From: an uncultured Clostridia bacterium
Lineage (GTDB): Bacteria; Bacillota; Clostridia; Oscillospirales; Acutalibacteraceae
Assembly (NCBI GenBank): GCA_947567585.1
Contig: CANONE010000080.1
Span: 1-9,417, forward strand
Direction: 5' to 3'
Length of the DNA stretch: 9,417 nucleotides
Positions 6,850 to 9,417 of the stretch are shown piece by piece. Within the stretch, counting starts at the first letter, position 1; every line of letters starts with the position of its first letter. Below the pieces are notes generated by a model that saw nothing but the letters and a program-made list of their open reading frames with translations, was not told where the DNA came from and did not search any database. The position numbers were made by a program, and so were the translations under genes.

Positions 6850-6894
6850 CCTATGGCGTTGTTTTCCATTTCCATGGGCAAAGGGGGAAAGTGA

Positions 6895-7188
6895 ATGTCC
6901 TACTTTTATGCCATTATGTGGTTCGCCGTGGGCCTCATTTTGATTTTCTCTATGTCCAAGGAGAACAAGATTTTCATTTTCGCCGGGAGCTTTTTCCTGC
7001 TTTTGGGCGCCTGGTGGCTGGCGGACGTTTTGCTGGGGCCGGACGTAGATCTCTTCGCGGGGGCCTGGGGCATAGCGCTGCGCTGTATTACCGGGGCGGC
7101 TCTGGCGGTATTGGCCTGGGCTTTTTGGAAGGAGTACAGAAAAAAGCGCGGGCCGGCCGGCGAGGCCGCAGAGAAAAAAGAGCGATAG
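6895..7188 (+). CDS. Small three-helix membrane protein, unknown function
   Basis: I do not recognise this 97-residue protein. It has three hydrophobic segments: about residues 4-20 (FYAIMWFAVGLILIFS), 26-46 (IFIFAGSFFLLLGAWWLADVL) and 57-78 (WGIALRCITGAALAVLAWAF). A charged, basic tail follows (KEYRKKRGPAGEAAEKKER), consistent with a cytoplasmic C-terminus. No catalytic motif or export signal is seen. The start ATG 6895 is supported by AAGGGGG (6881-6887) at 7-base spacing. It is the first gene after a near-consensus promoter with an operator-like palindrome, and the AEC transporter begins 16 bases after its stop. It may therefore be an accessory subunit of that transporter, but only its position supports that. 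Confidence 0.75.
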   Translation: MSYFYAIMWFAVGLILIFSMSKENKIFIFAGSFFLLLGAWWLADVLLGPDVDLFAGAWGIALRCITGAALAVLAWAFWKEYRKKRGPAGEAAEKKER

Positions 7189-7204
7189 AGAGGATGAGGG
7201 CGGA

Positions 7205-8137
7205 GTGGACGCAGTCTTAACGGTGATAGGCAAGGTCGCGGTGATTATGCTGCTGATCGTGGTGGGCTATCTCATCACAAAAAAGGGTTTGCTGACAGAG
7301 CGCGGGGCCTCGGAAATCACCACGCTGCTAATTAAAATCGTCACTCCCTGCGTAATTGTAAACTCCTTTTTGGGGAACTTTGGCACTCTGGGCGCGTATG
7401 AGCTGCTGATGGCCGTGGTTTTGCCCGCCATCTGGATGGGCCTCGCCCTAGGGGTGAGCCTGCTGGTGTTCCGCAAGGAACCCCCGGAAAGGCAGAAGGT
7501 GCTGCGGTTCTCCATTCTGTTCAGCAATACGGGGTTTATGGGAATCCCGCTGGTGCAGGGAATCGTAGGAGATACCGGGGTGATTTACGCTTCCTTTGGC
7601 GTGGTGGTCTTCAATATCTTGTGTTGGACCTACGGTTATAGCATGATGAGCGGCGGGGCCAAATTGAACCTGAAAACCATTCTTTTGAACCCGGGGATCA
7701 TCGGGCTGGTTTTTGGCCTGCCCATCTACTTTCTGCGGCTGGAGCTGCCAGGAATCATCGCCGAGCCCCTGGGCTATCTGGCGGACCTAAACACCCCGCT
7801 GGCCATGCTGGTGGTGGGCAGCTATATCGCTAAAGTAGATTTTCATTCCTTCGTGTCAGATATCAGCGTATACAAAGCTTCCTTTTTCCGCCTGATAGCG
7901 GCCCCCGCCCTGTTTCTTCTGATCCTGCTGGCAATCCAGCCTGGCGAGGAGCTGTTTATCAGCAATGTAATCCAGGCCAGCGCGCCGGTGGCGGCCAACG
8001 CGGTTTTGTTTGCCGTAACCTTTAAGCGGGATTCGGCGCTGGCGTCCAAACTAGTAGCGGTGTCCACCGCGCTTTCCATTATCACAATACCGGTTATGAC
8101 GGTGGCCGCGAAGATGCTCTGCGTCAAGGGAGGCTGA
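7205..8137 (+). CDS. AEC-family (auxin efflux carrier type) transporter
   Basis: This 310-residue polytopic inner-membrane protein belongs to the AEC family (PF03547), whose bacterial members move organic acids such as malate or malonate; the substrate here is unknown. About ten hydrophobic segments are visible, near residues 7-25, 37-57, 66-88, 100-122, 125-147, 160-178, 190-210, 226-244, 255-272 and 282-303. This fits the family's two five-helix halves with a short central cytoplasmic region (about 147-158). Family-typical motifs are FSNTGFMGIPLVQ (106-118), NPGIIGLVFGLP (162-173), LNTPLAMLVVG (195-205) and QASAPVAANAVLFA (257-270). The length is normal. The start is GTG 7205, because no in-frame ATG gives a full first helix; the purine-rich GAGGATGAGGGCGGA just upstream is the likely ribosome binding site. 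It is co-transcribed with the small membrane protein 16 bases upstream. Confidence 0.88.
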   Translation: MDAVLTVIGKVAVIMLLIVVGYLITKKGLLTERGASEITTLLIKIVTPCVIVNSFLGNFGTLGAYELLMAVVLPAIWMGLALGVSLLVFRKEPPERQKVLRFSILFSNTGFMGIPLVQGIVGDTGVIYASFGVVVFNILCWTYGYSMMSGGAKLNLKTILLNPGIIGLVFGLPIYFLRLELPGIIAEPLGYLADLNTPLAMLVVGSYIAKVDFHSFVSDISVYKASFFRLIAAPALFLLILLAIQPGEELFISNVIQASAPVAANAVLFAVTFKRDSALASKLVAVSTALSIITIPVMTVAAKMLCVKGG

Positions 8138-8144
8138 AATTGGC

Positions 8145-8160
8145 ATACTATATATAGTAT
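8145..8160. repeat. Perfect 16-base palindrome ATACTATA-TATAGTAT
   Basis: This self-complementary AT-only-core palindrome lies 7 bases after the AEC stop codon and upstream of rpe. It is overlapped on its left by a TTGGCA sequence (8140-8145) that could be a -35 box, although no good -10 box lies 16-18 bases downstream. It looks like an operator or part of the rpe control region; it lacks the GC stem and T-run of a terminator. Confidence 0.5.
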
Positions 8161-8182
8161 ACGTTAAAAAGAAGGGAAAGCC

Positions 8183-8214
8183 ATACCCAAAGAGTGCGGC
8201 AAACTTTCGGGTAT
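8183..8214 (+). promoter_or_regulatory. Leader hairpin upstream of rpe
   Basis: ATACCCAAAG (8183-8192) pairs with CTTT-C-GGGTAT (8204-8214): ten base pairs interrupted by a single bulged C (8208), with an 11-base loop. It ends 10 bases before the ribosome binding site GGAGGAG (8225-8231). It is not followed by T's. It could modulate rpe translation or mRNA stability. I do not recognise a known riboswitch class. Confidence 0.45.
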
Positions 8215-8234
8215 CCAGGGAATGGGAGGAGAAT

Positions 8235-8861
8235 ATGGTATATATAGCGCCCTCTTTACTGGCGGCGGATTTCTCCAATTTAGCGGGAGAGGTCAAAAAG
8301 ATAGAAAGCGCGGATATGCTGCATGTGGATGTGATGGACGGGCATTTCGTGCCGAATTTGAGTATCGGTCCCGCCGTGGTGGCGGCATTGAGAAAAAAGA
8401 CCAAGCTTCATTTTGACGTACATCTGATGATGGAGGACCCCGTGCCGTATATCAGCGCCTTTCGCAGGGCCGGCGCTGGAACCATCACCTTTCATGCGGA
8501 GTGCGGCTGTTCGCCTGTAGAGGCCATTGCCGCCATTAAGGCCAGCGGCTGCCGGGCGGGCGTGGCGCTGAGCCCGAAAACGCCGGTTTCCGCTATCGGC
8601 ACATGGGGAGAGGATCTGGACCAGGTTACAGTGATGACGGTGGAACCGGGGTTTGGCGGGCAGAAAATGCTTCTGGAACCCCTGCGGAAAATTATTGAGC
8701 TAAAAACCCGCTACCCCCGGCTGCTGGTAGAAGTGGATGGCGGCGTGAACCTGCATACCGCCCCCGTGTGCAAAGCGGCCGGGGCCAATATCCTGGTGGC
8801 GGGCACGTCGGTGTTCCAGGCGGAAGACCCTTATCTGGAAATCCGCTGCCTGTCTATGTAA
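8235..8861 (+). CDS. rpe: Ribulose-phosphate 3-epimerase
   Basis: This cytosolic enzyme interconverts D-ribulose 5-phosphate and D-xylulose 5-phosphate in the pentose phosphate pathway. The 208-residue protein is a complete TIM-barrel of the Rpe family. It shows IAPSLLAADFSNL (4-16), HVDVMDGHFVPNLSIGP (30-46), DVHLMMEDP (61-69), the phosphate-binding loop MTVEPGFGGQ (134-143), EVDGGVN (166-172) and GANILVAGTSVF (183-194). The metal ligands and acid/base pair are present: His30, Asp32, His63 and Asp168. The usual MTV-N-PGFGGQ reads MTV-E-PGFGGQ, a modest departure. The protein is about 10 residues shorter than typical, with an abbreviated C-terminal helix. The start is ATG 8235 after GGAGGAG (8225-8231). 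It lacks the rsgA/thiN neighbours common in Firmicutes and is instead followed, 74 bases on, by a MecA-C-like gene. Confidence 0.95.
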   Translation: MVYIAPSLLAADFSNLAGEVKKIESADMLHVDVMDGHFVPNLSIGPAVVAALRKKTKLHFDVHLMMEDPVPYISAFRRAGAGTITFHAECGCSPVEAIAAIKASGCRAGVALSPKTPVSAIGTWGEDLDQVTVMTVEPGFGGQKMLLEPLRKIIELKTRYPRLLVEVDGGVNLHTAPVCKAAGANILVAGTSVFQAEDPYLEIRCLSM

Positions 8862-8889
8862 CGCGGCTCCGCTGGAACGCGGATCCGCT
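8861..8889. repeat. Tandem 13-base near-repeat with palindromic units after rpe
   Basis: ACGCGGCTCCGCT (8861-8873) and ACGCGGATCCGCT (8877-8889) differ at one base and are spaced by GGA. The second contains the perfect palindrome GCGGATCCGC (8879-8888); the first contains GCGG-CT-CCGC. The pair begins at the last base of the rpe stop codon. Confidence 0.6.
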
Positions 8890-8902
8890 CTCCCGCATAG
8901 AA

Positions 8903-8917
8903 TGGCATAGACTGCCA
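8903..8917. repeat. Inverted repeat TGGCA-TAGAC-TGCCA
   Basis: Perfect 5-bp arms with a 5-base loop end 6 bases before the ribosome binding site of the next gene. It could form a weak hairpin in the rpe-downstream message or be a half-site pair. Confidence 0.35.
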
Positions 8918-8935
8918 CAGAAAGGGGGAGGTTCC

Positions 8936-9265
8936 GTGAAGCTCAAGACGCCTCCCCAACCGATCGTGTTTCGGTTTGAAGGTCCTACCGCTCTTTGCGA
9001 GGCGGTAAGAAGCCTATATGAGGTCGTTCCCAACGCCCCGTCGGCCCTGTGCGGGTGGCGGGGATTCTACTTTCTGCGGGTGCAGGTGGGATTTAAAACG
9101 CGAAAAAGGGTAATGGTGCTAGGGGCCCGGTATGGCGTCTGTTTGGGGGCCTGTCCGGTCCTCTATGCTTATTTTCAGGAGCACGGAAAGGAAATCAGCC
9201 AAAACCCCGTGGAGGACCTGGGCGGCACGCTGGGGCACAAGAAAGGTTCGGCAAAGGAAAGTTAA
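8936..9265 (+). CDS. Small protein resembling the MecA C-terminal (ClpC-binding) domain
   Basis: This is a 109-residue cytosolic protein. From pattern memory it resembles the C-terminal domain of the adaptor MecA. It has an opening strand and helix FRFEGPTALCEAVRSL (12-27), a strand pair SALCGWRGFYFLRVQV (36-51) like the SxLYxYxGxYYL part of MecA, and then GARYGVCLGACPVLYAYFQEHGKEI (63-87), like the SEYG...YLxEHGK segment. A final NPVEDL (90-95) stands where MecA has an ENAxExL helix. In MecA this domain binds ClpC and the N-terminal domain recruits substrates; that N-terminal half is absent here. The start is GTG 8936 with GGGGGAGG (8924-8931) at 4-base spacing. The open frame extends further upstream, to 8768, but that part overlaps rpe in another frame and is rejected. 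The homology is inferred by eye. It could instead be an unrelated small protein. Confidence 0.6.
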   Translation: MKLKTPPQPIVFRFEGPTALCEAVRSLYEVVPNAPSALCGWRGFYFLRVQVGFKTRKRVMVLGARYGVCLGACPVLYAYFQEHGKEISQNPVEDLGGTLGHKKGSAKES

Positions 9266-9360
9266 TACTATAAAATTAAGTATATTTTATGATCATTCAC
9301 CGCTATATTCTTCGGGAAAAGAGGCTGAATTCAATATTTTTTTAAAAAAGTTTGAAGGAA
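9266..9360. promoter_or_regulatory. AT-rich intergenic control region
   Basis: GC content falls to about 25% (24 of 95 bases), against well over 50% in the flanking genes. It holds a perfect inverted repeat ATAAAAT (9270-9276)/ATTTTAT (9284-9290) with a 7-base centre, a TATATT (9304-9309) that could be a -10 box without a good -35, and a run of seven T's then six A's (9337-9349) that would bend DNA. Probably the promoter/operator region of the gene that begins at the right edge. Confidence 0.45.
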
Positions 9361-9364
9361 AAGA

Positions 9365-9417
9365 ATGGAGGAAGGCAGGGCAAAATATGTTGAAAGATTC
9401 TCTAGAAAAGCTATTAG
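9365..9417 (+). CDS. Possible 5' end of a further gene (runs off the window)
   Basis: Two overlapping frames stay open to the window end. ATG 9365 (MEEGRAKYVERFSRKAI...) has GAAGGA (9354-9359) 5 bases upstream, a good ribosome binding site. ATG 9387 (MLKDSLEKLL...) has the purine-rich GGAGGAAGGCAGGG ahead of it, with the best core too far away. I prefer 9365 on spacing. Too little sequence is present to name a family. Confidence 0.35.
   Translation, partial: MEEGRAKYVERFSRKAI

Noticed and set aside
6891..7220. Plus-strand open frame of 109 codons overlapping the small membrane protein
   Set aside because: Out-of-frame shadow rich in Gly/Arg; the frame starting at 6895 has the well-placed ribosome binding site and clear membrane helices.
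8140..8169. Full promoter (TTGGCA plus a -10 box) before rpe
   Set aside because: The sequence 16-18 bases downstream of TTGGCA matches TATAAT at only about three positions, so I did not annotate a promoter there.
8768..8935. Upstream extension of the MecA-C-like gene
   Set aside because: Would overlap rpe in another frame; the extension is Gly/Pro/Arg-rich noise, whereas GTG 8936 has GGGGGAGG directly upstream.

Overview
The window looks like a chromosomal segment from a fairly GC-rich, endospore-forming-type Firmicute. A Clostridia member of the Oscillospiraceae/Ruminococcaceae kind is my best guess. The reasons are consistent AGGAGG-type ribosome binding sites, Gram-positive-type sigma-A promoters, a lipoprotein with a short Firmicute-like signal peptide, and a YabE-like cell-wall protein with DUF348, G5 and 3D domains. 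All convincing genes are on the + strand. No tRNA, rRNA, CRISPR array, transposase or phage gene is visible.

Region 1 (1-4777) is one transcription unit entering from upstream and closed by a strong intrinsic terminator. It encodes the C-terminal part of an ABC-2 permease (GldF-like), its GldG-like auxiliary subunit with a large extracytoplasmic domain, a DUF4340 membrane-anchored protein, and a TrpX-like (ABC_sub_bind) substrate-binding lipoprotein. The first three form a familiar GldF/GldG/DUF4340 export-type ABC module; its ATPase should lie just upstream of the window. The lipoprotein belongs to an import-type family, yet no importer permease or ATPase accompanies it here.

Region 2 (4778-6780) starts with a 346-base intergenic stretch containing four closely spaced inverted repeats, followed by a near-consensus promoter (5065-5093) and the YabE-like 3D-domain gene. 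A weaker terminator-like structure follows that gene.

Region 3 (6781-8137) has a second near-consensus promoter whose -35/-10 spacer is filled by a perfect inverted repeat, a likely operator. It drives a 97-residue three-helix membrane protein of unknown function and an AEC-family transporter with a GTG start.

Region 4 (8138-9265) carries a leader with a 16-base AT palindrome and an imperfect 10-bp hairpin, then ribulose-phosphate 3-epimerase (rpe). A short GTG-start gene follows whose product resembles only the C-terminal, ClpC-binding domain of the MecA adaptor. The final 150 bases drop to about 25% GC and appear to be the control region of a gene that starts near the right edge.

Most of the window is ordinary housekeeping or envelope biology. 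The observations most worth following up are the stand-alone MecA-C-like protein, the substrate-binding lipoprotein attached to an export-type ABC operon, and the inverted repeats at the promoters and leaders.
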